Source: Phalacrocorax aristotelis (taxonomy: Eukaryota > Chordata > Aves > Suliformes > Phalacrocoracidae). Taken from it: a DNA stretch of 64,000 nucleotides. Each line of letters begins with the position of its first letter. Position 1 is the stretch's first letter. A program made the translations under genes and the position numbers. Positions 1 through 11,500 of the stretch are shown here, in pieces. Location: assembly GCF_949628215.1 (NCBI RefSeq), contig NC_134276.1, forward strand, positions 130,324,125-130,388,124. The letters are read 5' to 3'. A model generated the notes under the pieces. The model made no database searches. It was not told where the DNA came from and was given only the letters and a program-made list of their open reading frames with translations.

Positions 1-3000
1 GACCACACAGGGACGTGTGCTTTTAACATCCTCGCTAGCAGCCTGGCCAGCTCTTAGGAGAGCTTGTTCTTGGGACAGCCACCCACACCATCAGCAGTAA
101 TTACACTAACTCCCCCTCCCCTTGCACATTGCACATGCATTTTTCCATCCTGTTGATGGAAGACAAACCCCGCTAATCCCCTACTGTGCAAACGACGTTG
201 CATAGGGGCATTTACATGCAAGTAAACAAGCACAAACTCAGGCTCCTCCTTGCTGTGGGAACATGCTGGCCCTGGGAGACGCCCTGCCTGCCTTTGCCCT
301 CTTTCCTGGGGGGAATTCACTAGCCACCATCTGTTGCTTGAAGTGGGGAACATAGGAGCGGGAATATACCCCATAAAGGCTTTGCCAGCTGCTATTAATG
401 CCAGCCAAATTTATAGCAATAAACCAGAGCAGACACATACTTTTGAACTCCACATGAATAGGGTAAGATGCTCGCAGCCCTTTATCAAGAGATGGAGAGA
501 CAAATGAGATGCTCCTGGACATGCTCCACAACAGTTTTCTTCCTCGTGGCCTGCAGCTGTAGAGACCTCAGAGTGCAGGGATGAAAATACCCGCTGCTGT
601 GACAAGCCTGGAGTATGCCAGCCGGCAGCATTCAATCAAGGGAAGTTTTTGCTTCCTAAGGCCATACTTCTCCACTCCACATACACACCAAGCAAAATTT
701 GCTTTCCTAAAAGCGCCATGAAGTGTTTCTAGGCAGGATGCTAGGAAGGCTGTGGTTGGAACCAGGGACAAGCCATGGCCAGGAGCCCAGGCTTTCAGGG
801 TGGGCTTTCCCTACAAACCATGGTGAAGGGTCATCTCTGAACAGGTTTTCAAAGTGCAAGGCAGCCAGATGGGATTGCAAGTTGTGAAAGACCAACATAA
901 AGTTTCAGACATTCCTGGACGGTTTCAAAACGTGTTTCGACGAGCCCAGTCACATGGGGTTTTTTTGCAAGGCCTTTTATGATTATATCTCTTAGTAGAA
1001 GACTCATGACTGCTTTAAAGAAAGAAAGAACGAAAAACAAACAAAAAGATGCAATTTAACTCCAAACATCTGAAGAGAGCAACCAGGGAACTCAACTTTG
1101 GAAAACACTCTGCAGCGTTTATTTGAAGATAAAAACCACTGCTGCAAACCACTCAGGTCTGATTTAGATTATAAAGGGTGCTTGGTTATATAAATGCGAG
1201 GGATGTGTTAAAATCTTCCAGCAAGTCCCTTTCAGCAGTGCTATGCACAACAGAAACAAAGCGCGGGGTTCAGCCCCCTGTGCCTGCAGGGAGGTTTTAC
1301 GAGCAGGGGGTTGAGTTCAGGGAGCCCAGCGGGCCCTCCAACCAAGAGCAGGGCAACACACGGGGAAACAAAGCACTGCCCTGAGCGGCTCAGAGGGATC
1401 CTCTGCCAAGGAGGTACGAGAGCTGCAGCGACCTGTTTACCTGATGCAAAGGACATTCTCCAAAGGCCAGACTTCTCCCACCTCCAGAAAAAAATACCCA
1501 TCATGTTTGAAGCAGAGGACTACTGTTAAGGAAAACATAAGGTCCCTTACTTCTAGCGTCCTGCTCTACATCCACACTCCTCCCATTCCTGTGATCTGCC
1601 AGCTTGGTGAAGGCTTGTTCAGTGTCATCCTGCTCACAGGCAGAATCCATTAAGTCATCTACACCAACCACCTGGCTGTTGTTCCTGAGGAACAACAGGG
1701 CTGCCCTCCCCAGAGTTAGTAAAACAGCATTTGCAAAGCGAGGCTTTGGAGAGCAACCACATAGACGTTGTCTGGCACAGAGGACATTAGCTCAATATTA
1801 CACATGTTTATTACAAAGTCACTTTTACCATGGATGCCAGAGCCCCAGGAATTATGGAAAACATTTTCCACAATGGCATTTTCCTTCCCTATCCATTTTC
1901 AAAGCCCTAAGGCTGAAATTTACTCTTTCAGGGACAACCACCAAACAAAACAATCCCATACATTTCATTCAGGTCCCTTCACCAGCAATAGATGTTTGTG
2001 TCCTTGCTGATATAAAGGGTGACATGCTGACCTGCTGGGCTTCAGTTGTGACCCCCCACACCAACACAAACCATCATCCAGATTAAGGGTTTGTTTGCCC
2101 TCCCAACTTGCCAGTTCCCCAGCGTCCGTGTCACAGCACAGGCAACAACCTTGTAATACTCCTGGTCTGTCACGTTCTCTTATACAAGCAACGATGCAGC
2201 TTGGTGAAATTGTTCATTTGCCAACACACCAGCAATGATCTTTGGAGATGTGTAAATGGCAGCCAGCCTTGTGGGGCTTGGAAACTCTGATCGAGTGTGG
2301 TTTTTAGGATAAGCATCAACTTGCAGGACCTGCAGTCGGTACTGACTAGCTTTTTCCACAGAATCAAGAAGGGGTTACAGTCAGGGCGTTTGGACAACAC
2401 TCTGAAGATACATTAATCCTTTGCCAGTCTAATAGGAAGTTTTGAGCTGCCACCAGTAAGTCCCAGGCCAGGACAAAGAGAAGGGTCCTGGATGACCAGT
2501 CCTTGAACTGACGCCAGACGAGCTGCACCCTTGCCTTGCCACAAAAGACCAGCTGGAAGCAGGACTTGGGATCTCCTATGGATTACCTTCCCCTCCATGC
2601 TAAAAGGACCTTGGCTGCTGTTAAACCTCCTTGTCAAAACTCTCCAATTTGGGGACTGGTGAGAGAGGAGCCTGCAGCAAGAACACATGCTCTCAACTCT
2701 CCTCTGATAAGTCACCATAGAACAATGGCTACTGGAAAGGGAAGAGACACCTGGACATGGCATGCCATCTCCAGACTGTGACTAAGGGTGCAGATGACCC
2801 TGACCTTCTTCCATTCAGCACCAGGACTAAATTTCTTCCAATAATTTTTTTTAAATGGTTGGCAACTGCAACTCACAACCTTAGTGCAGAGGAAAAGGTG
2901 CATACATTCAGCTCAAGTTGTCTTGATCACCTAAGGCAGCCCATCTGAGTAGGAAATGTATAGCTCTGCTTTATGAAGAGCACTTTGAAAGCATCAACAT

Positions 3001-3914
3001 AATGCTCCTTTTTAGATCTGTGCAATTCTGCATGAGCCTAAAATGTCAGTATGACATTCTGACCATCTGCTTCAGGCATCTTTGTAAATCATGTTTCATT
3101 TACACTCTTCTCATTGCATTAGTGCTAAAAGCAGAGAAGAAAGTTTGAGAGCCAAGATTTGCTCCTTGAGGTTAGAAGACAGGCAACCAATGTCAGGAAG
3201 ATATTGGACATTTGGAGAGACTTCTGCACTACGAGAAGATTATAGCACCAGAGGCAGAGGGACTGTGGACTCTTCATCCTTGGAGGTTTCTAAGACCCAG
3301 CTAGACCTGAACTCTTGCTGGCAATAGTCCTGCTTAAATGAAGAGGACAGACTAGAGACCACCAGAGGTTCCTTTGAACCAGCACTTCTTTGATTTTTTT
3401 TTCCCAAATATAAGAAAAGTATTAAGAAGGCACAGAAAAGGGTATCTTTAAATTAGGTCACAAAAAGAAGCAAGAATATTCTCAGCCTGATTACAGGCAA
3501 GGTCACTGAATTCCTCAGTATTTTATGTTATTTGAAAGGGAGCTGCTGCATAACTTGATAGGTTTTTCATTACATATGAAATTGAACCATCTCCAAAATA
3601 GTTCCTGCTGAAGTTAATATCAAGTAATTCTTGTTTCCCACTGACCCATTTTCTAATACACCACATCTCTGCACTGACAACTAACTGCGTGGCAGAATCT
3701 GAAACATTTTGGCAATAGATCACAAAAACCTCTTCAGGATGTTGGAGAAAACATGGGATTACACAAGAAATGGGAACGCATCAGCCAGTTAACATGACCA
3801 GAAAATTAACATTCAAAGAGTCATTTACAGGTTTCAAGGTTAGCATATTAAGCAGGAAACAATTCAAGAAGTTTAGAACTGTTGTTTCATATTGCTGGAA
3901 AACTCCACCACGAC
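1..3914. other. Intergenic or distal 3' UTR sequence, no gene seen
   Basis: I see no exon with splice sites or recognisable protein similarity on either strand. The short open frames here have no coding character. A CR1 tail lies at about 3245-3390. A minus-strand AATAAA at 1812-1807 is followed downstream by a short GT-rich stretch, so a very long LRRC58 transcript could end here instead. Confidence 0.6.
3245..3390 (+). mobile_element. CR1 LINE 3' tail, diverged fragment
   Basis: The segment follows the conserved end of CR1: a 'tccttggaggtttctaagac' block, then 'ctagacctgaactcttgctgg', 'tcctgcttaaatgaag', and 'gagaccaccagaggttcctt'. These occur in the usual order just before the CR1 3' end. 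It lacks the terminal ATTCTATG-type octamers, so it is old or truncated. Family assignment is from memory. Confidence 0.7.
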
Positions 3915-3932
3915 ACTGCCTTCTCTTGTTCG

Positions 3933-3942
3933 TTTATTTATT
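3933..3942 (-). promoter_or_regulatory. Overlapping double polyadenylation signal, candidate LRRC58 3' end
   Basis: On the minus strand the sequence reads AATAAATAAA, two overlapping canonical hexamers. Single AATAAA hexamers also lie within the presumed 3' UTR at 6834-6829 and 5352-5347, and below it at 1812-1807, so alternative ends are possible. Hexamers in AT-rich DNA are common by chance, which limits confidence. Confidence 0.35.
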
Positions 3943-4728
3943 TTGCCCAGGAGTTACTTCTACCTTTAAACTGTGGAGTATATTTCTGCAACACTATGGG
4001 AGAAGTAAAACAGGGTCTGGTCTGTAACACCCTCCAGTCTGTCACAAGTGGGTCCCAAAAGCCAAGAGTTTTAGCAGTCCCTTTGGACGTCTCACCTACT
4101 CTTGCGTTTACACAGCACAGGTCAAATCTCATCTGTTCCCCAACCACGTATAGCCCCACTTTTAATGTTTATAATTTGGCAAGGGTTCTGCCTGCAGCAA
4201 TACCAGAGCCCAGATGCCAGTAAATAATGGACAGACAACTGTAGAAATAACATTTTTGGTTTAGTGTTTGCAATTTGTTTTACAGCTCAAAGAAATACTG
4301 TTAACGATATTCTACATTCATACATTTCTAGCAAAATACGCTTTTAAAAACATAAGGCACTTTAAGACTTCCTAAAACAAATGCTCGTAATAAAAATTCA
4401 ACACGAGTGCTGGGTGAGAACCCTTTCCACCCTTAATGTTCAGGTCAGTAAAAGATCAATCCTCTAGTCAGGCAGGCAAATGAAATAATCAATAGAAAGG
4501 TTTCCAAGATAAAGTTACTGCTGTATTAGTGTGCATTCTGAAGTAGTCTATTTGAAGTATCTTCAGTTGGAGAGGGAGGGCATGGTGTGAATAAGATGCA
4601 TTAAAATAGTTCTTTGAACTGGGTAACAAAGACACATTGCAGGGATTAAATTTCATTACTTTCATTGGATTAAATTCTTTCCATTCATTATTGCCAACAG
4701 GAGTAAAGAACAAAAAGGAGCTGGTTCT

Positions 4729-4749
4729 CCCCTTCCCCCCTCCCCCCCC
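4729..4749 (-). other. G-tract cluster (possible G-quadruplex)
   Basis: On the plus strand C4, C6 and C8 runs lie within 21 bases, separated by one or two bases. On the minus strand, which is the LRRC58 sense strand, this gives G8, G6 and G4 tracts. These are enough for a four-tract quadruplex in DNA or in the presumed 3' UTR RNA. Confidence 0.6.
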
Positions 4750-7700
4750 ATTATAATTCAACACAAGATTTCAAAGACTTAGAATGACCAGGACAGAAGC
4801 CCATGAAAAACTGCATCTGGCCACTTCAGAGTATGTTTAAATATTCATTACTAACTTCCTCAAGTCTCACCTCTTATTAAAGAGGAACATAAAAGAATTG
4901 GCAACTGTATACGTTGCTTCCAGTCAAATTGATATTTTGCTTCTTTTTAACACGACCCCACTGTTCACATTAAGTACCTGCATTCAGAAACGCGCCAGCA
5001 GCTCCCCTTGGCAGAGAGATGGCGGGGCAGAGGATGAATGCAGGCAGGGCCCCGGTCCCCGCAGGGAAGAGGGAATGAGCAACTTTGCTTCACATACTTG
5101 TGTCTCGGCTTAAGAACAGTTTCAAAAGGTGGACGTGCTGGGCTGCTGTAGCAACAAGGGGACTGATACCAAAACACTGACTGAAGACTTCACTCGGAGA
5201 CACATCTGTAGGATCTGAAATCCACTCTTTAAAACTGACAGAGAGCACTATAATGCTGGCAAAACCCCCATCTACTTCTCAGGGCCCCTGAGAAGGGGAC
5301 TGTAGGAACCATCCAACAGTGTATCTTCAAGTTCTGTCTTACCTATTTTATTGCCCAGTACATTTTCCAGTCTTTGGGGGCTAACAATTGCTGGAAAAAC
5401 TTGACTCCCACTCAGTATGTTAGGCATTACAGTACAGACCTGCATCCCTCTCAAATCCACCTCTGAGGGAAAAACCCCACAACCAACCCACCATTTGTTC
5501 CTCTTACAAGACCTTGATTGTTTTAAATTCTGACTTACGTGAATTGCACTTTAAAGCCTAGCAGCAAAAAGAAAAATTGGTAGCTATATCTGGGAATATA
5601 TGTAAATTTTTAAGAGACAAGACATTTTATCAAGTCTAAAAATGCATAGAGGTATCAACTGCACAAGCTGTCAAGTTTTGACCTGGCTACAGTGAAGAAG
5701 CTGTGGAAAAAAGATTAGCCTATTAGCTCTATTAGAATTGGGGCAGAAATGGGATGCCTGTTCAGTTAGGAAAGAGAATGCAGCTAGTGATTGAGCTATT
5801 AGAACCAGCCACCACTGGGCTTAACCCGTCACATACAGACGTGCTACTGTGCAAAGAGGAACTGTGGTGAAATCTAACTTTGTAAAGCGAAAAAAATGCA
5901 TTACTTCAAGACAGCTGCTGCTAAAAAGAAGAAAGGAAGGTGGTACCTCATGGCCCTGAGCTCAAAAGATCTTGAGATCTCAATTTGTGTGGCTCACTCA
6001 CTGGCAGAAAGCTAAGCTCTAGATGACTCCGTTGCTCACTACCATTACACTAGCAGCCGATTTAAAATTGTGGCTCTGCAATCAGTTTACTGTCCTTCAG
6101 CACTGGTATGACGATATTCACTTGGGACAGGAAGAAGCACCTGAAAGAGGAGATGAAGAACGCAACACAGGCCAGTCACTGATCCCAATTTAACTAACAC
6201 CATGCAGTAGGTTTCTCTCAAAAACTGTATGTTCTTCTTCCCAAGCGAACCTCACAGAATTTGCTAAAAGTGACAGCCAGTTGCTCTGCACATATACCTT
6301 ATTGTGCCTTAAAAATTTACTTAAAAAAGGTTATTTGGAAAGGCACAGAGCATGTGCAGTTTAGTTCCTTGTAGGTCTCTGTTGGGGGGGGAAACCTTCA
6401 GGCTAAGTTGCAATTATTAATAATGGATGGGTGCTATTTTACAACCAGATCATTTCTCTCAAATTCCAGTTCTCTCCAAAGGAAACCAGGGAAATGAGCA
6501 GTGCTGTCAAGGAAAGGCAAGGCAAAAATTTCAACCTGCACACTGAGACAGACTGGAACGTACAAAGTTTCACAGACCTTTATCTTCAGGTCACATTAAA
6601 GGAAAAACTGTGGTCTAATAAGGAAAAAAAAAAAAATCACTAAAGCTAGTTACAGAGGGTAGAATTATCAAAGTGCTTTAATATATAAATATAATTAAAC
6701 AGGACCATTAATACAGAGCTGCCATAAGATACTAAAATATGTGCTTTTTCTAAATACAGAAGAGGAGCACAGGTTTTTTTAATTTTCCCTGTAGGGCCAA
6801 AGTAGGTTAAGAAAAGGGAGTTTTTTTGTTTATTTAGCTTCTTAACAAAATGTATTTACTCACTTCATGCATTCAAAAGCACACTTGGATTTGCTGTCTG
6901 AAACTGCATCAAAAGGACTGTCTGCCACGAAATATTAATAAAGGGGCAGCTCTCACTGGGTAAAACACATAACAGCCCCATAAAGTAGGTTTATAGCTAC
7001 CTGTCAATTCCTAATATTAATTTTCATAAGCTATTTCATGACACTTAAAATTCTGAGCTATTTTCTGCAACTTTCCTTTAAGCATATTTTAAGGTAACTG
7101 AACGTGTTATTTGAACAATCCAACAGACTGCCAAAGCTATTATAACAAGAGCAAATGCAAACAAATAAATAAGGAAGAGGTTTCAAAACCACCTTGTGCA
7201 AGATGCTAAGACAACATGCCTCAGCCTCCCTACTGGCTTCTCCTCTCATGTTATGAGTAAGAAAAAAAACCATTCTCCATGGCACTTCTCTCACTACTTC
7301 CAATTCATTAAGCTGCTGCCTACTTTAAGCAGATAACCTTAAAGACAGATAGTAACTCTGTACCAAGCACAGCAGAGCTAGCTGTAGCAGGAAGACACGG
7401 CTGTTTAGAAAGATGAAATGTCAGTCAAGACCTTTCCTGCAATCCACAGATCTAAAAGCAGATTTGCTCCAGTAAGCTGAGACTCAAAGACATGATACAG
7501 AGCATTGCATCTGGTCCCTTGCATAGGCATGTACGGCCACAAGTCTGAAGTAATACCAAGTCTCAACAGAATAACTCGTCTTTTTTTCTGAAGGCACCAT
7601 AAAGACAGCAACACTCCAGGTGTAATGGGAAGAGGCAGAGACAGGAAAAATAACTAATACAGTTAGGAGGAAACACCAAGAGCAGCTTGGTATAACAAGG

Positions 7701-7819
7701 GAGAAAAAAAGGTGGCTCAGTTCTATGGTGGCTGTAACATCTGTAACAGCACAGAGACCCTACACCTCTCTAGGCAAAGGAAGAGTAACCAGAGTTTGGA
7801 AAAAATCTAGTCCTGGCCA

Positions 7820-7836
7820 AAAAAAAAAAAAAAAAC
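7820..7836 (+). repeat. A17 homopolymer
   Basis: Seventeen consecutive A on the plus strand within the presumed LRRC58 3' UTR (a U run in the sense RNA). Confidence 0.9.
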
Positions 7837-8345
7837 CAACTCCCATTTTTAGTGGATGGGTGTAAAAATCTGTAACTGAAATCAAAGGAGATAGCAAAGA
7901 ATCAAAACGCTATGTAAAACATTGGGGTCCATATATACTCACATGGCATCATTAGCCTGCTTCTGATTTACCACAGTGTTAAAAGACCTGGACAGTCTCC
8001 TTTGCTCTGCAGGATGACAGAAGTTCAGTGAAGTGTCATATATTAAAACCCTTCTCGATCCGCCAGTGAGAACAAATCCCCCTCCCCAGCCTGTACGAGG
8101 GGAAGGGGGGCGTCTCTCAGACAGGAGATGTTTCTAACAACCCCAGGCACCCTACAGGCAGTATGCCACTGAGTTAGCTCTCCTAAGTAGCACTGCACCA
8201 AGCAAGTCTAGGCTTGCTAAGATGCCCCTTACATGGGCTTGAGGACAGTTTCTCGTGAGCCCTTCAGGCCAGAGGCCCAGGCTTCGCTGTTCCATTATTG
8301 CTTTTCAAATGTGTTTTCCTTCCTGTCTTCCCCTGTTGTTCCCTG

Positions 8346-8554
8346 TTATCCCAGAAGGACTTTCTGCATCCTGCGCGCAGCGACGCTGGCTTCGTCCTCA
8401 GAGTCAGACTCGCTCTGGGAAGTAGAGCTCTGGGAGGCAGAGCTGCAGGGAGAGGAGCACTCTGGGGAGCACAGGTAGTGCATCAGCGGGAGGCGATACT
8501 TCCCACAGAAGTCAACGAACTTGATTTGTCTGACACAGCTGTCAAAGTAGACAC
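8346..8554 (-). CDS. LRRC58: LRRC58 coding exon 4 (terminal, with stop)
   Basis: The acceptor is ctttcag and the first full codons read [19 protein letters not shown]. The exon continues through the cysteine-rich stretch [14 protein letters not shown] and a serine-rich acidic tail ([17 protein letters not shown]), and ends VLLG then TAA at 8348-8346. This C-terminus is nearly identical to the mammalian one as I recall it, so it is a good identifier of the gene. Confidence 0.97.
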
Positions 8555-11500
8555 CTGAAAGGGCAAAGGGAACAGTAATAACATATGAGAACCCGTGAGA
8601 GGAAACCTGTAAACTCTGTAAGGTTGTTGTGACTGGTGCAAATGCCTCTAATTAGGATTTAATTGACACTGCACTGGACATAGAAGCACAAGAGATACTG
8701 GAGGAAGACAAGGGACCAGAACACCTATAGAAACATGAAATCTCTTTCCTTAGTAAAAAGAAAAAAAAAAATCCTGTAAAACTGTATTTGGTAGGTAATT
8801 CAGAATGGCACGCTGCATGAAAAGACACAGGGCAGCTACTTCCAAAGAATTCAGCTATTTCTTCCAACCATTAGGGAGAAATCTCAGGCTGGGAACTTGC
8901 AGCCTTCCTAAATGTCAAATTCATCCCACTCTATTTTCAAACTTGTAAAACCTCGCGCAGCAGCTAGCAAAAATGCATTCACAAATAGACCTTCATAGCT
9001 CTGCTTTTCTTCTGCTTGAGTGAAGTCCCCATGCTGAGTTTGGATGCTACTTTTCCATGGCAACAGTGTTGCTGTAACACACAATTGCATTTTCTTTCTG
9101 TCACAGCAAGTGATTTTAGCCACCTTTTCAGAAGTTTCCAGCAGTGTTTTAAGTCCTAGCTGGTCTGGAGTAAGCTTTTCTCCTGCAGTGTTAGAGCAGT
9201 ACTGCAGTACTGTGCTAGTTCATAAGGAAAAGTGAGAAAGAGCAAAACTAATCCACTGTTACCTCAGCTGTGCAAACTCCAGAAAAGGAAACACTTCTTT
9301 CCCTTCCAACACACAAGTTCCAGCCCTTCCGTCTTTGCTTACAGAACATGCTTTGATATTGTCACATAAGGAGATAAGATAACAGGCTGCGTTATGACTG
9401 CAGGGTAGATACTAATTAATGATTTTTTTCCTTAATCTTCTGAAGGCTGAATGTGCAGATCATTTACTCTGGATAAAGATTAAGCATTAAGCCAAATTAA
9501 GCCCAAGCATTCCAGGCTTTTCTATGAAGTCCTCTCCTTCCAGGAACTAGTGCTCGCAACCAAGAGCTAAACAAGTTGCTCTTGGTAACTGCCAAGTATT
9601 ACAGCCTCCCTCCTCTTTTCCATCCAGAAGTGAAGCTTGCTGTTCAACAAGAGTGCTTGCAAAAGTTCTCCCTTCCATTACTCAGTCTGAGCTATTTCAG
9701 AGCAGACAGATCGGAAACTTCAGACCATAAAAGCATAGTGGAGTGCTGGGACAAGCTGCAAAGACTCTGACAGAAACACTGCCTCGTATTCCCATGCAAA
9801 TACAATAAACCAGCACTACAACTTTGAACATCATTCCTAAGTGAACAAGGCTCCTTAAAGACAAGTTTGCAGGAGATCTGGAGCCAATGAAATACAGCTA
9901 GAATTTGGATGCAACAACACATCCAACCTGGCTGAGCTACTAAAGTCAAAGGGGGAAAAACCCTCAGGTGAAAGCAGGAAGCAGAGCAATTAAGAAGAAC
10001 TTACCCCCACATTTAGGATTGGGACAGTTGCTGGCCAAGCTCAGATACCGGACAAGATTCTCCGGGAGATCGCTGGGAGCGTAGGGAACATTGCGAGTTT
10101 TAATTGTGCGTCCAGCCAGTTCCTGAAGGCTTGGGGGATTGTAGGTCAGGTCACGGACAAACCGAACCACCAGTGGGTTCCCACGCAAGCTCAGTTCTTC
10201 CAGGTGAACCAGGTTAAGGATCTCTCGAGGAAGGTAAGTCAGCAGGTTATTGTGCAGGCTGAGGGAACGCAGGGAATGCAGCCTGAGGATGGAGGTGGAA
10301 ACCCAGTCAAGATGTGCAAGCAAAATCATTCCACAATTGCACTACACACAGACCTGATTACTCTCCCCTCTCCCACCAATTTCTTTCCCTTTGGCTTTTC
10401 TTCCTTTTAAAGCATAAATTCTTGCTAAAATTGCTGCTCTCACTCCAGCACACATAATGCCCTAGAAAACTTGGCTCAGCTCCAGAATGCCTGTTAAAGA
10501 AACACAGTCTTAAATATGCTGCTGTCCCTCTCAGTATTCCCCACACACCCACCCCAGAAAAGGTAGCACAGAACATAAGTATACAAACTGAGTGCTTGCG
10601 GGGGAGATAATGTTTCCTTGTACCCAGTACACGCATCAAGAACAGTTCCATGCAATATACTGAATAAGTCACCTACTTTCGCTAATGCATTAAAGATGAT
10701 TGCTGGTAGGCAGCCAACCCTGGAAAACCCCATGTTTTCATTGCTCCTGGCTGCATCACCTTGCGCAGTGATACTACCAGGTCCCAAAAGCTGAGCAAAG
10801 TCAGGCCAGGCTAGCATCGGCACAGGTGACAAGCAGTTTTTTGGCTTTTGGAGGGGGTGTTCTCCTCTATCAGGAAGCACAAAGCAATGCTCCAGCACAG
10901 CATCCAGGGATGCTCTCAAACCAGTACAAGTTACAAGACAACTGGACATTGTACATCAAGAATAATCCCACTACACCCTCAAATTCCAACTCAGAAAACT
11001 CGGTGCTGCTTTTCAGTTGCTTTTGGGGTTACAGCTAGACACCGAATTCTTTGCCTCCCATTTTAGGCTACCCATACAGAGTTTGCATCCTCTTTCCCCC
11101 ATTACGAAACAGAAAAGCAGTAACTTATTCTCTCGAGCTGCGCTGTACGATTTAACAAACACTAAAATATTCTGAGATCCTACAGTAAGAAATGCCAAGG
11201 GAACACAGTGGATGGTACAACACAAAAGCACACACAAAAAGGCTTTGGGTGAAAGACAAAACAGACCAAGCATTCATCACTAGGAATATGGTAGCATGGC
11301 AGTTTATCTTTTCTGAGTTGCCCAGGTGCTTCTCAGGTTTCCCTGTACAAATCTATTAATTCACCCTAAAGCATATACTTAGTGACATTTTTTTTCCCAT
11401 AACCCTTTGATTGAGATTTCCAAATTATATATATTCACAGTCTTGCTGCAGTGCACCCTTCTAAGGATCTTCTTGTTCAACTATAGTCACATTAACAAAC

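Larger units (their letters stand above)
3915..8345 (-). other. LRRC58: Probable 3' UTR of LRRC58 (end uncertain)
   Basis: The DNA below the LRRC58 stop is AT-rich and has no recognisable coding exon. No interspersed repeat was seen down to about 3390, although a 17-base A run lies at 7820-7836. Minus-strand AATAAA hexamers are at 6834-6829, 5352-5347, 3942-3937 and 3938-3933, and one more is at 1812-1807. The overlapping pair near 3940 is the preferred end because a CR1 tail follows at about 3245-3390. The end is inference; RNA 3'-end data would fix it. Confidence 0.45.
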
